Positions 32,623 through 40,573 of a DNA stretch of 64,000 nt are shown here, one piece after another (position 1 is the stretch's first letter; every line of letters starts with the position of its first letter). This DNA comes from Hedera helix (taxonomy: Eukaryota > Streptophyta > Magnoliopsida > Apiales > Araliaceae): NCBI GenBank assembly GCA_947179155.2, contig OX359275.1, positions 637,501 to 701,500 of the forward strand, given 5' to 3'. The translations under genes were made by a program, and so were the position numbers. The notes below the pieces were generated by a model. That model was not told where the DNA came from, did not search any database, and was given only the letters and a program-made list of their open reading frames with translations.

Positions 32623-34414
32623 AAGATATATTGACAGTATAACGTAAATGTGTTTTTGGCATTTCTTAATATTCCTGCCTAAACGTGAAAAGAAATTGTC
32701 ATTTCAAGTGGGATGGATGGAGTAGTTTTAAGATGGTTTCTTTTTTACTGCTTGCAGTATGCTGAAAAAACTTTTATTCGAAAGCATAAGGACTATCATT
32801 TGGTGGAGCAACAGATTTGGGAGGCTGTCCGTGCTAATGACAAGAAAGCTGTGTACCGTCTTATTGTCAATTCTGAAGTAGATGTGAATATTGTCTCTGA
32901 ACAAGTTGCTTGTAGTTCTTTGACCCTTGCCAAAGTAATGTTGCTGCAAGAGCAGGCAATTCTTGATTATAACTCAAGTTGTTTAATGCGGGATTCATCA
33001 GCAAAGTCTCCCTTGTGCTACTCGAATGTAGCAAATACAAGCGAAGGCCACACAATGGAGGATGTTGGTGCCTGTTCCCTTCTTCACTTGGCTTGTGAGA
33101 CTGCAGATATTGGCATGCTGGAACTTCTCCTACAGTATGGTGCCAATGTAAATGCTTTTGATTCAAGAGGTCAGCTGCCACTCCATCGTTGTATTCTTAA
33201 AGGCAAAGCAACATTTGCGAAGCTTCTTCTTACAAGGTAATTCGGTGATATTCTGGTATTGCATTCGTAAAGATAAATTTTTTTTATGGAAAAATTACAA
33301 AATCCTAAAATTCAAAATCAATACGAATTTATTTGATTTCAGTACAAACAACTGTAACTATTGTAAACTAAAAAAATACTATTCACTACCATTTTTGTTG
33401 CTTTAAAAAAAATAATTAATTCATATCAATTTTCGAATTTTAAAACTTCACAAATTGACTTGAAAAGTCAAAATGTATCTTTAATGTTGCAAGGGAGTAG
33501 CATTGTTCATCTTTAAGAGTTTCTGTGTTAGATTCTAATGTTTCAGTAAAACTCTGTAAAACAAATAGTAGGCTAGGCTGTTGATATAGCTCCAAGTTGT
33601 CTAAGATAGTAGACCGCTACGGATGCTTTATTAGAACACGAACTATATAAAGTAAAGCTTCCAATTTTCTCCCTTGCAAAATAGCTACTGGCCGTACCTT
33701 ATGTAGGAGTAGGAACCCCCCTCTCTCCTATTTACCATTTTTGGATGTCTCAAAATAATATCACCTAATATTTAATAGTATGACATCTAATAAACATTTT
33801 CACACTGGTGCGACTTGTAAGAGAGTGAGTGATGAAACATAGCGCTATATGTGAAGATATGGGTCTTCGTGCTTGTATGATTTACTTTATCTAGAAAAAA
33901 CATCTACTAACATTTTCATTTCACTGATGACCTTTAAATATGCGTGATACATGATCTTTTCAACGCGCCAATAAATGTAACATATAGGTGAATTCCGTGA
34001 AGGTTAAACTATGGAACTTTATGTGCTTGTGATCTTAAAATCATTTTCACCATTTTCTAAAATGCAATACAGGGAATAAATCGATAAGGACTAATTAGAA
34101 CAATAACAGTGGAAACCAGTATGGTATCAGAGGGAATAAGTCGATAACGACTAATTAGAACAATAACAGTGGAAACCAGTATGGCATCACTGTAGTATGT
34201 TCTAGATATCATATTTAATCATCATTAATTGGTTTATTGATGCTTGATACATGTTAGCTGTGAAATGCAAATAAGCTGGTTCTTTTTATTCAATTGCAGG
34301 GGCGCTGATCCACGGGCAGTGAACCAGGAAGGTAGAACCCCTTATGAGCTTGCAATGGAGTCAAATTTTGAGGATAATGAGGTCCTTGCTCTATTATCAG
34401 ACTCAAATGGTTAG
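3217..34414 (+). CDS. AGD3: ARF GTPase-activating protein with BAR, PH, ArfGAP and ankyrin domains (AGD3/SFC/VAN3-like), 5' partial
   Basis: Fifteen exons are readable: 3217-3279, 4127-4171, 21874-21939, 22185-22232, 22341-22436, 22510-22551, 27652-27867, 27999-28130, 28230-28454, 28646-28732, 28815-29150, 29975-30120, 30270-30363, 32758-33236 and 34300-34414. They join in frame to about 729 residues with a TAG stop. Exons 1-7 are the rest of a BAR coiled coil (VEHMLNDRLLQF onwards). Exons 8-10 are a PH domain (GYLSKRSSNLRGDWKRRFFV). Exon 11 holds the ArfGAP zinc finger, CxxC-x16-CxxC, with ECSGVHRNLGVHISK after it. Exons 14-15 encode ankyrin repeats. Family members are about 800-830 aa, so roughly 100 N-terminal residues are missing. 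The family hydrolyses ARF-GTP at membranes during vesicle traffic; Arabidopsis SFC/VAN3 acts in auxin-dependent vein patterning. AGD1 is the close alternative, but the adjacent CRN gene favours AGD3. Confidence 0.92.
3280..4126 (+). other. AGD3 intron, no insertion recognised
   Basis: GT...AG intron between the first two visible exons. It is AT-rich and contains no coding or transposon signature that I can identify. Confidence 0.7.
4172..5560 (+). other. AGD3 intron, left part of a 17.7 kb intron
   Basis: AT-rich intron sequence. The only structure seen is an imperfect tandem duplication of about 61 bp at 4915-5035. The intron continues past the TR-GAG element and the LINE to the exon at 21874. 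Confidence 0.7.
4915..5035. repeat. Tandem duplication, ~61 bp unit
   Basis: Two consecutive copies starting AACTGAAGA at 4915 and AACTGAAGA at 4976. Each contains a GCAATAT.TAAG word and ends in GGTCACTT.TCAATAAA. They differ at a handful of bases. Confidence 0.75.
5561..7225 (-). repeat. 3' LTR of TR-GAG element
   Basis: The 1.67 kb direct repeat at the downstream end of the antisense element. A TATAAATA box on - lies at 6429-6436. A GC-rich block at about 6585-6860 carries repeated AAACGRCGTCGT and GCGCGCA..GCGCG modules. Confidence 0.92.
7226..8595 (-). other. TR-GAG 3' internal non-coding region
   Basis: AT-rich spacer between the protease stop and the 3' LTR. It includes short tandem repeats at about 7675-7830 with the word GTGCATTTTATGCTCCATC or GTGCGTTTTACGCTCCATC, seen four times. 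No coding sequence is seen. Confidence 0.7.
8596..9957 (-). CDS. Retroelement aspartic protease region, C-terminal part of gag-pro
   Basis: An open frame of about 450 codons in the same frame as the gag ORF, separated from it only by one TAG codon at 9955-9957. Its first codons (TTG-initiated if taken alone) directly continue the gag sequence, so this is the distal half of one gag-pro polyprotein rather than a separate gene. About 210 residues in, LDLGASINVMPYSIY is the retropepsin active-site motif (Asp-Leu-Gly-Ala-Ser), followed further on by ILLGRPFL, the conserved C-terminal loop of these proteases. Downstream sequence ends without any reverse transcriptase. Confidence 0.85.
9955..11082 (-). 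CDS. Retrotransposon gag
   Basis: Reads from ATG at 11082 (or the second ATG at 11073, MARNRTLKEL) to TAG at 9955-9957, about 375 codons. It contains the plant retrotransposon gag core (FHGLAGEDPHKHLKEF, then AFPFSLKDLAKDWLYYLP and ITTWEEMKRLFLEKYFP). A zinc-knuckle-like CGICAVVGHPTDMYP follows, in which the final expected Cys is Tyr. Gag forms the virus-like particle that packages element RNA. The stop is a single amber codon in an otherwise continuous frame with the protease. Confidence 0.88.
   Translation of the reverse strand: MEIMARNRTLKELAAPDLNQQPLSIIFPNVDANTSFELKSGLIHLLPNFHGLAGEDPHKHLKEFHMVCTILKPSGVTEEQINLRAFPFSLKDLAKDWLYYLPSGSITTWEEMKRLFLEKYFPASRAANIRKDICGVRQNHGESLYEYWEHFKKLCASCPHHQISEQLLIQYFYEGLMSTDRSMIDAASGGALVDKTPEAARNLIANMAANSQQFGTRLDFSSKNVNEVNISSLEQRIDSLTSVVRQMAVGNMQQVKACGICAVVGHPTDMYPTLQEESHEQVHAVGGFPGQPQRKYDHYANTYNSGWRDHPNFGYGNPQGNPSATQNFSSYQQYKQPYPNKQQGQSSDSNVSLEDLVKQISTNTLQFQQETKANL
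11197..11213 (-). promoter_or_regulatory. Primer binding site complementary to tRNA-Asp
   Basis: The + strand reads CCCCGGCAACGGCGCCA, identical to the 3' end of plant tRNA-Asp(GTC). On the element's own strand this is TGGCGCCGTTGCCGGGG, 5 bp inside the 5' LTR border at 11219. The tRNA-Asp primer is used by Athila/Tat-like Ty3 elements. Confidence 0.9.
11219..12885 (-). repeat. 5' LTR of TR-GAG element
   Basis: Near-identical to 5561-7225. It has the same TATAAATA box (12089-12096 on -) and GC-rich modular block (about 12245-12520). It would drive antisense transcription through the AGD3 intron. Confidence 0.92.
12891..14534. other. AGD3 intron sequence and possible LINE 5' part
   Basis: The first few hundred bases look like intron or old repeat. 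A block at about 13017-13200 is repeated, diverged, at 20153-20330. From about 13380 the sequence could be the LINE 5' region or ORF1 remnant: a fragment at 14350-14535 runs up to the ORF2 start, but I recognise no domain in it. Confidence 0.4.
16579..16684. repeat. Tandem duplication, 53 bp unit, inside the LINE
   Basis: Two adjacent copies starting TTTTTGAGTTTATATCGAG at 16579 and 16632, differing at about two bases. The repeat lies within the reverse transcriptase region and post-dates the family consensus. Confidence 0.85.
17095..18881. mobile_element. Non-autonomous PIF/Harbinger-like transposon nested in the LINE
   Basis: The 1.79 kb AT-rich insert has inverted ends of about 28 bp with one mismatch, starting GGGGGGTGTATTCAATT. 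It is flanked by the 3-bp duplication TAA (17092-17094 and 18882-18884). A TWA target duplication with G-rich TIR is typical of PIF/Harbinger. Subterminal copies of GTATTCAATT are present on the left side. No transposase is seen. Its removal restores continuous LINE similarity. Confidence 0.8.
20046..21873 (+). other. AGD3 intron, right part, with repeat remnant
   Basis: Contains a segment at about 20153-20330 that resembles 13017-13200. A TATAAATA-like box on - sits near 20380. A (TA)n tract lies at 20960-21014. The rest is AT-rich intron leading to the acceptor at 21873. Confidence 0.55.
20960..21014. repeat. (TA)n microsatellite
   Basis: About 55 bp of uninterrupted TA dinucleotides within the large AGD3 intron. 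Confidence 0.95.
22552..23275 (+). other. AGD3 intron, left of copia insertion
   Basis: Intron sequence after the exon ending at 22551. A motif built on GGGTC..GATGGG.ATCCCATTT occurs several times in diverged form at about 22850-23040. No coding exon is seen. Confidence 0.6.
23276..23592 (-). repeat. 3' LTR of copia element with internal duplications
   Basis: 317 bp against 230 bp for its partner. The excess is two internal tandem duplications. One of about 53 bp is centred on GAGAGGTAATT at 23327 and 23380. The other, of about 33 bp, is near the CA end (TTGTAA.TAGGCTATC). Confidence 0.85.
23600..24247 (-). pseudogene. copia RNase H fragment
   Basis: A 215-codon open stretch. It includes MIYLSHTRPDISYTVQVMSQ, SDANWAGSIKDHRSTSEHC (normally S-GYC) and ADILTKG, the standard C-terminal end of copia pol. 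It is a fragment of the interrupted polyprotein, not a host gene. Confidence 0.88.
24329..24616 (-). pseudogene. copia reverse transcriptase fragment
   Basis: Carries VYVDDIVLIGDD, the RT catalytic box, then FEIKDIGLLEYFLGTEVA. It is separated by frameshifts from the upstream RT part (about 24650-25140) and the RNase H segment. Confidence 0.88.
25917..26508 (-). pseudogene. copia integrase fragments
   Basis: Two overlapping frames. One holds the gag-pre-integrase zinc-binding segment LHQWHQRPGHPSFSVL...CESCELGKHKR. The other holds the integrase core FIDCYSRTTWLYLLHSKNEV. The frame change near 26150 disrupts the protein. Confidence 0.85.
27387..27616 (-). repeat. 5' LTR of copia element
   Basis: 230 bp, TGTAGAAAC...ATTCTATCA. 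Its right edge lies only 35 bp before the AGD3 exon beginning at 27652. Confidence 0.88.
29270..29373. repeat. Hairpin-forming inverted repeat in AGD3 intron
   Basis: Arms 29270-29312 and 29331-29373 (43 nt each) pair at 37 positions plus two G-U pairs, around an 18-nt loop. The left arm starts AATACAAATGCTGAGTTGAA. No TE termini or target duplication is obvious. Confidence 0.85.
31787..32002. mobile_element. Stowaway-type MITE
   Basis: 216 bp starting CTCCCTCCGTTCC and ending in the imperfect inverse GAATAGAGGGAG. It is flanked by TA dinucleotides (31785-31786 and 32003-32004). The CTCCCTCCGT terminus and TA target site are diagnostic of plant Stowaway (Tc1/mariner) MITEs. Confidence 0.88.
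32283..32540. repeat. Diverged tandem duplication, ~127 bp unit
   Basis: The order of words TCT.TAGAATGTTA, TATTTTTCTA.GTACTA.TCCC, TTTTTAGGGTGGTTTT and CACGGAC.TTAAGGCAT.CCA is repeated at about 32287-32405 and 32412-32530. Confidence 0.75.
32573..32620. repeat. (AT)n microsatellite
   Basis: About 48 bp of pure AT dinucleotides, 137 bp before the AGD3 ankyrin exon. Confidence 0.95.
34071..34190. repeat. Tandem duplication, 60 bp unit
   Basis: Two abutting 60-bp copies, AGGGAATAA..., at 34071-34130 and 34131-34190, with about five differences. They lie in the last AGD3 intron. Confidence 0.92.
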
Positions 34415-36493
34415 GACTTTCAAAAGTCGATTTAAGAAATAATTGCTGAAATGCTGGATAGACACTAGTAGAAGTGAAATTAAGGGTGTTGGTAATTTCT
34501 GTAATTATATTTCAGACATTCAAGGGCTAATTGATCCTGTGAAGATGGGTCTGGTCACTTTTTCAGGAGTGAGAAGGATGCCCAAGTGTATGTGCCGTTA
34601 TGTCTAAGTATTGGCATGTTAAGTTAAACCGGCCCTGATGTTGTTGAGGTGAGTGTCCCTGAAAGCTATTGCTCAAGGGAATCTGTAATGAACGCCCGAG
34701 AAAAAGAGCGGGTGCTTGTAATGTATTTGTGGTTTGACGCTTTATTTTTCTTTGAGAGCCGAGGGCATTGTGTGTGCACACATCATTTTCTCGTACTCAA
34801 ATAACGTTTAAAATTGGTGCATGTCAGTGCTACCTTTGTATACTTTGTTGGATTTAAAAGAAGAAAAAAGTTTTGCAGTAGCCCTCCCTTCTGTGGTGTG
34901 GATGTATTTGTGATATGTGTGTGCGCGTTATGGAGAGTTTGGTTGTGGTTTCGGGGATGAATTATGATCTCTTAATTATTATGGATGGGTATTGTCGATG
35001 TATAGAAAAACAGCACAAAGGACAATATGGTTGTTAATTTGTTTTGGAGTATATTTGGAATACTTTTTATTAATCTTTATTTTCGAGATTCTTATTCATA
35101 GTTATGCACACCAAAAGCCAACAAATTTAGGATGAAATTATTATTCCTACTTTCTATTCATACGTGATGGGTATTGTGTACGTGCACTCGAGAGGAGGAG
35201 GAAGAAGGTTCAAGACGCATACAGCAAGTAGTGGCGTGCCATGTTTTTCTTAACCCTCTTATTAATGATGGATAAAGGAAGGAAAAAGTCGAGGTTTGGA
35301 CAAAATAATGCTCTACTTTAATAATAATGGAATCCATTCTCAAGGGTGGCAGGCAGACCAAATTCCACATTCCCTACAAAAAGGCGGGATTTGTCCAATT
35401 ACATGTGGTCGTATGGGTTGGCACTCGTTCGTTTTTCTTACGAGTCTATATCTTTTCTTCATCAGTTCTAACTATATAAGAAACTGATGTTTTCACATAG
35501 GTAGGTGGGTGGGACTCTATTTACTATTCTTATTCATGTGAGATGAGTTATTTGAAAATATCGATTTTAAGTACTATTCTTTTTTTCCCGAGATGAAATA
35601 TTTTTTGTTTAATTTTATGGTCAAATTGATTATTTTTAATTTATTAATCATAAAAGTTAATGGATGACTTGTTAAAAAAAGGAGTGGGCGTTTATAATTA
35701 ATTTTGGAAATCAATAATATTATTAGGGAACTAATATTTTTACATAAATATTTATTCTCTCAGTTTCCTATATCCATTAATAATACAGAATGAAACGAGA
35801 AATGAAATAAGTACGTACGTACGTACGTACATCTATCTATTCTACATGCGTCGAGACAGAGCTCCTGCTACAACAAGTAGTATAATAGATAGAGGGTATA
35901 GTAGAGAGAGGAAGTCTGCTCAGCTGTACGGTCCATTTGGTTTGGTTGTTTCTTTCTGGACAGAGTTGTTAAAAAGAGTAACAGAGACGGGCATCCATCT
36001 ATTTCCCTCGTTAATTCTTTGCAAGAGGAGAGTATTTTTGCAAGTGTGTGTTGTTTTTTATTATTCTCTTGGGCTTCTGTCCTGTGTTAGCTTAGCTTAG
36101 CTGAGCTCCCCCCGTTGGACTCGAATCTTCTACTTTCCTCTTCTATTTAATACTCTACTATTTTAACATAACTAATCTCCTGTTTTCCTTTTTGGAGTCT
36201 GCGAATATGTCTGAGAACAATTATACTCCGTATTTGGATTTCACATTTTGGAGTTTCGGATCCACCTGGCTTCAACTAGACCCTAATTTCTTTTGATTTT
36301 TCCGTCTCCTAGTCCTAGCCATTTGTCGGCGAGTGAGTACTAGCAGTAGTACGTGGTCTTATGTATGTATCTATGTTTCCTCCATCATTTTGTTCGAGTT
36401 TAGAGTCTTTGATGAAACTTACGATGAGCAAAACCAAAACCCTTCGTTGCAACTCCCCAACTTCAGTGTAGTATTATGTGGTTGAGGTGAGAA
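34415..36493 (+). other. AGD3 3' UTR, intergenic region and CRN promoter/leader
   Basis: AGD3 3' UTR probably extends to about 34870. The rest is AT-rich with a short (ACGT)n run at about 35813-35831. Pyrimidine-rich leader-like sequence precedes CRN. A GTGAGA donor-like site at 36487 and a T-rich stretch ending TTTTTTCAG at 36629 suggest a possible small 5' intron. No further gene is recognised. Confidence 0.6.
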
Positions 36494-37705
36494 ATGGGAT
36501 TAGGTTTCCAATTTGTATTTGTACTACTGTTCGGATATGTGGGTGGGTTTTGTTTGATATTTGACCTTTTTCTTTTTCTACTCTTCATTTGTATTGTACT
36601 TGTTGGGTTTTTGTGCGTGCTTTTTTCAGTGGAGAAGAAGAAGAAAGGCCATGCCTTCCGGATTAGCCAGAAAAGCAGCTTGGAATTCGTCTTATCGTTC
36701 ATTATCTGCTTCCAAGACACTTGTGTGCAATGCCAAGAAACCTTAATTACCCATATCTCCACCGCCCCTCCGTCACCATCTAGGGCACCCGATAGGTTTC
36801 TCCTTAGCATTTTGTTTGGAGTCATAACAGGATTTATTTGTGCTCTTCTTTTTGCTTGCTTACTCCGATGCTTCATCCGATACATCAACAGGACCCCAAT
36901 TCTCAAGGGCCCAGTTGTATTTTCCCCCGATATCGCTCCTAAGGCTCTACAATTAGCTCTAGCAAATGAAAACCAGTTACTTGGATCCAGTCCTAATGGT
37001 AAGTACTACAGAACTGTTCTCGACAGTGGCCTCACTATTGCAGTCAAGAGGCTTGAGCCCTTTGTAAATGATACTAATTATTACAATGGGTTTCCTCCCA
37101 ACGAGGCTCAGTGTAAGCTTGTCAAGAGAAAGATACAACAGGAGCTTGAATTACTTGCTAGTTTAAGGCATCGCAACTTGATGAGCTTACGGGCCTATGT
37201 TCGCCAATTGGATAGGTTTTCTTTGGTTTATGATTATGTGCCAACTGGTAGTCTTGAAGATGCTATGAATAGGGTGAGGGAAAATCAGTTGCAGCTCAGC
37301 TGGGATGTCCGGCTTCGGATTGCTGTTGGGATTATTAAGGGGCTCCAGTATCTTCATTTCATCTGTATCCCTAGGATTATGCACTACAACTTGAAGCCTT
37401 CAAACGTGATGTTGGATGCCGAGTTTGAACCAAGGATGGCGGATTGTGGATTAGCTAAGCTCATGCCCAATTTAGATAGAGTGGCATCAGGTTATAAGGC
37501 TCCTGAATGTTTCCAGAACTGCAGGTACTGACAATCTCGAAATTTATATATATTTAATTCAATGAAACCTCGCTTTATAAACTATAATGGATCTAGAGAC
37601 ACTTGAGAAAAAGATCCAACAGGCAGCACTTGGTCTTGATTTCAGTACTTAATCTTAGTTATTTTGTTTGCAGTACAGGCCTTGTTTTGCTGTCTATAAG
37701 TTTCA

Positions 37706-37759
<54 letters not shown>

Positions 37760-38827
37760 CAGGAAAATCTTAATGGAATGTGTATAAGGTTTTGTCTTTC
37801 TCTTATTACTTGGTTGTAATTTGATTTTGATCTTCTTTTACTCCGGTTGTAAGTTACCCTTTTCACTTGTATCTTAATTCAGGATTTAGCATTTGAAAAA
37901 TATGGCGTGGTTTTGGACGAATCTTCTAGATTTTTTGAAAAACTAAAATTTAACAATTGAAAGTTTCATTTGTTTAGCTTTTGCTCTTACAAATGCTGTT
38001 GAATACTATTAGGGAGCAAATCTGCAAATAAGTGACAGATCTTCCGTAAAGAGTGGAATGAAAAGGAAAAACCAACTTTATGAACTGATTAATTCAAAAT
38101 TCAGGGTCTTGGTTGATTTTACTGATAGTATATATAAGGTTTTGCATTATGTCTGTGATTTATGGATAGAAAGGCCATTACACAACTTGTTCCTGCATAT
38201 GCAGGGTGATCATACTCAATTACTTGGATACAATTTATTCCTATGTTAAGCTTGCCTATCAGACTCAATTAGAAACGTACAATTTATTCATATGTTAAAC
38301 TTGCCTAGTACTAAGAAATCTATAAGGGTATCTTGTTAAGAAAGTGTTCTATGGTTAATCTAAAATGGATGATGGGAGACAGGATGTTTGTAATCGATCT
38401 GCGCATTAGCTTGTAGTTGTTTGCTACTTTGCTTGCTTGTATTTTTTCTATAATTTATCAGTTCCCTGGTTTTAGTTTAGTTATCGACACAGTGTTCTGA
38501 CCCTTTAATTTCATTAGGTACAGTGACAAGAGTGACGTCTTCAGCTTTGGGGTTATATTGGGTGTTCTGTTAACTGGTAGAGACCCAATGGATCCGTTCT
38601 TTGGAGAAACATCAAGTGGAGGGAGTTTGGGACGGTGGCTTCATCATGTTCAAGAAGCAGGGGAGGCTAAGGAAGCACTAGATAAGAGTATTGTTGGGGA
38701 AGAAATGGAGGAAGATGAGATGCTGATGGCATTGAGAATTGCTGTTGTATGCCTATCTGATCTGCCTGCAGATCGTCCGTCTAGCGATGAGCTTGTTCCA
38801 ATGCTCACCCAACTGCACAGTTTCTGA
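36494..38827 (+). CDS. CRN: CORYNE, membrane-anchored pseudokinase of CLAVATA signalling
   Basis: Exons 36494-37524 and 38518-38827 join in phase 2 (AG|G, Arg) and end LTQLHSF-stop. After a hydrophobic N-terminus come a short outer segment, a transmembrane helix (FLLSILFGVITGFICALLFA) and PILKGPVVFSP, followed by a kinase fold. Key catalytic residues are altered: the loop reads HYNLKPSN instead of HRDLKxxN, and DCG replaces DFG. AVK lysine is kept, and the glycine loop is poor. CRN partners CLV2 and CLE-peptide receptors at the plasma membrane to restrict stem-cell number. From this ATG the protein is about 447 aa, some 45 longer than Arabidopsis CRN. The extra N-terminus is T-rich, intron-like sequence, so the true start is uncertain. 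Confidence 0.93.
37525..38517 (+). other. CRN intron
   Basis: GT...AG intron of 993 bp holding a (TA)n tract at 37709-37758. It falls just before the YSDKSDVFSFG segment, within the kinase-like domain. Confidence 0.88.
37709..37758. repeat. (TA)n microsatellite in CRN intron
   Basis: About 50 bp of uninterrupted TA repeats. Confidence 0.95.
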
Positions 38828-39771
38828 AGAAATGTAAGAAGTTCACATTGGATTTGCTCCATATTTCTAGGACAGTTAAACGTATTAGCAGCGATTTTGA
38901 TTGTTCCTATGTGCAGCTGCTGAAAATAGGAGATTAAACTTGAAGCATACAGCATGTAATGTAAAGCTTGTGGGGGCTTGGTTTTAGTCTTTCCATAGTA
39001 TCACGAGTCCTTTTTATCTTTTTAGAAAGAAAAAAAAAGAATCAAACTGCGTGGTTTTCTTCTTTCTTACTGGTTGTGATCATGCCCGGGACTGGGGCGG
39101 TTGGTGTGAAAAAGAAATCCATCCACCCAGTTGCACCATCTTAACTATTATTATTTATTATTGTTGTTGTTTTATATTACTAGCTTTATGACGCAGCAAT
39201 TTGAACTCGGTTGTCTGGGGGATTCACTTTCTTGATACTTTACAGGCATTGTGAATTAGTAGTTTTAGATGCCATTGGAGGAGCTTACAAGGCTTTTGCT
39301 TTGCTACCCCTACACTCTACTCGCTTAGTATTATTTTTAAAACCAATTAATTAAATTAAATTTAGAATCGAAATTTGTTTTATGATCGGGTGAAATGATT
39401 GATGGAAGTGGGATTTGAGCAGACAGCACAGAAGAAGGGCCTGTCGGTGCTCTGTTAATGATGTTTGTATTCTTCTATAGAGGCGAGATCACCATTAGCT
39501 GATATTCTTCCCTTGCTCAAAATTCAATTAAGAATCATCAACCGCAATAAAAGCGGAACCAGTTGTAGTTAGTTGAGGAGTGTTTGTTTTGTTCGGGAAT
39601 CGGGACAAAGCAAATATGTAGTCGGTAGCTAATTTTTGGCCGCAACAAGTTTAGCTTAAAATTAGCGTGGTTAAAATATCAACGACTACCGGGTAATATT
39701 TATATCAGATTAGACTAGACAATAACGTCTACTTTTTAATACTCCTATCACAATCACAAGTTCTGCTAAAC
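38828..39771. other. CRN 3' UTR and intergenic / LIR1 upstream region
   Basis: No coding sequence seen. The first 150 bp or so is probably CRN 3' UTR. The rest is upstream DNA of LIR1. Confidence 0.6.
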
Positions 39772-39787
39772 CTTATCCAAAATATCT
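39772..39787 (+). promoter_or_regulatory. I-box and evening element upstream of LIR1
   Basis: CTTATCC (reverse of the light-responsive I-box core GATAAG) at 39772-39778 is immediately followed by AAAATATCT at 39779-39787, an exact evening element. They lie about 117 bp upstream of the LIR1 ATG. LIR1 genes are known to be light- and clock-regulated, so the motif pair fits, but function is inferred. Confidence 0.55.
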
Positions 39788-39903
39788 TGCAACCAAGAAG
39801 ATGATGAGCTAATAAATTAAATCGGAATCCCCACCCATACACACCCTTCAACAAATCAACTTAACTAACAGAAGACTGACTCATCTCATCATTAACATTC
39901 AAT

Positions 39904-40503
39904 ATGATGCAGCAGGCATCTCTGTGTTTTGCACCGTCATTCCTCCTCCCCGGATTGACACCCAACTCCATAACCATCACCCTGCCACAACCAGCCATTA
40001 AAACTGGGTTACACTCCTACACTACAAACCTTATTCGCAATGCCACAACAAAATCAAAGTGATCGCTGCCACTACTGCTAATTCTGCATCTGCGGAGCAG
40101 GACACTTCTACAGTTGATTACAGCACCACCGTGACCTCGTAAGTCATCATCTACATCAATTTAAGATTTACGCTTCGCTTATTCCCCGATTTATTTATAG
40201 TCTGTCCTGAATGAAATGAATAGACAAATTAAAATGTCCTCAATTCTTGAATCTTGAATGCAAGCAATTTCCAGTGTTTTTCCAGCAGAAGCTTGTGAGA
40301 CCGTAGGTGGAGAAGCTTGTGATGTTGAAATGTATCCAGAAGTCAAGCTCACAACTGAGTCCAAGAGCAGTCAGGCCAGGACTGGTTCAGAAATTGTTGA
40401 CAGAGAGTATCTCGACTACAACAGTTCCAAGACGTAAAAGACCCTAACTTCCTTCAATTTTACTGACACTTTTGGATGTAGCACAATGAAAAGCTTTAAA
40501 GCC

Positions 40504-40573
<70 letters not shown>

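Larger units (their letters stand above)
30364..32757 (+). other. AGD3 intron with MITEs and duplications
   Basis: A 2.4 kb intron before the ankyrin exon. It contains a short GC-richer segment at about 31225-31380 and 31690-31760 (CCTAGGCG, TGGCGTTGTGACAAC) that may be the ends of an old hAT-like repeat. It also holds a Stowaway MITE, a tandem duplication at 32283-32540, and a (TA)n tract at 32573-32620. Confidence 0.6.

Noticed and set aside
35846..36100. 84-codon open frame upstream of CRN
   Set aside because: No family resemblance. It is in leader/promoter-like sequence.
36494..38827. CRN as an active LRR receptor kinase
   Set aside because: No leucine-rich repeats are present, and HRD and DFG residues are replaced.
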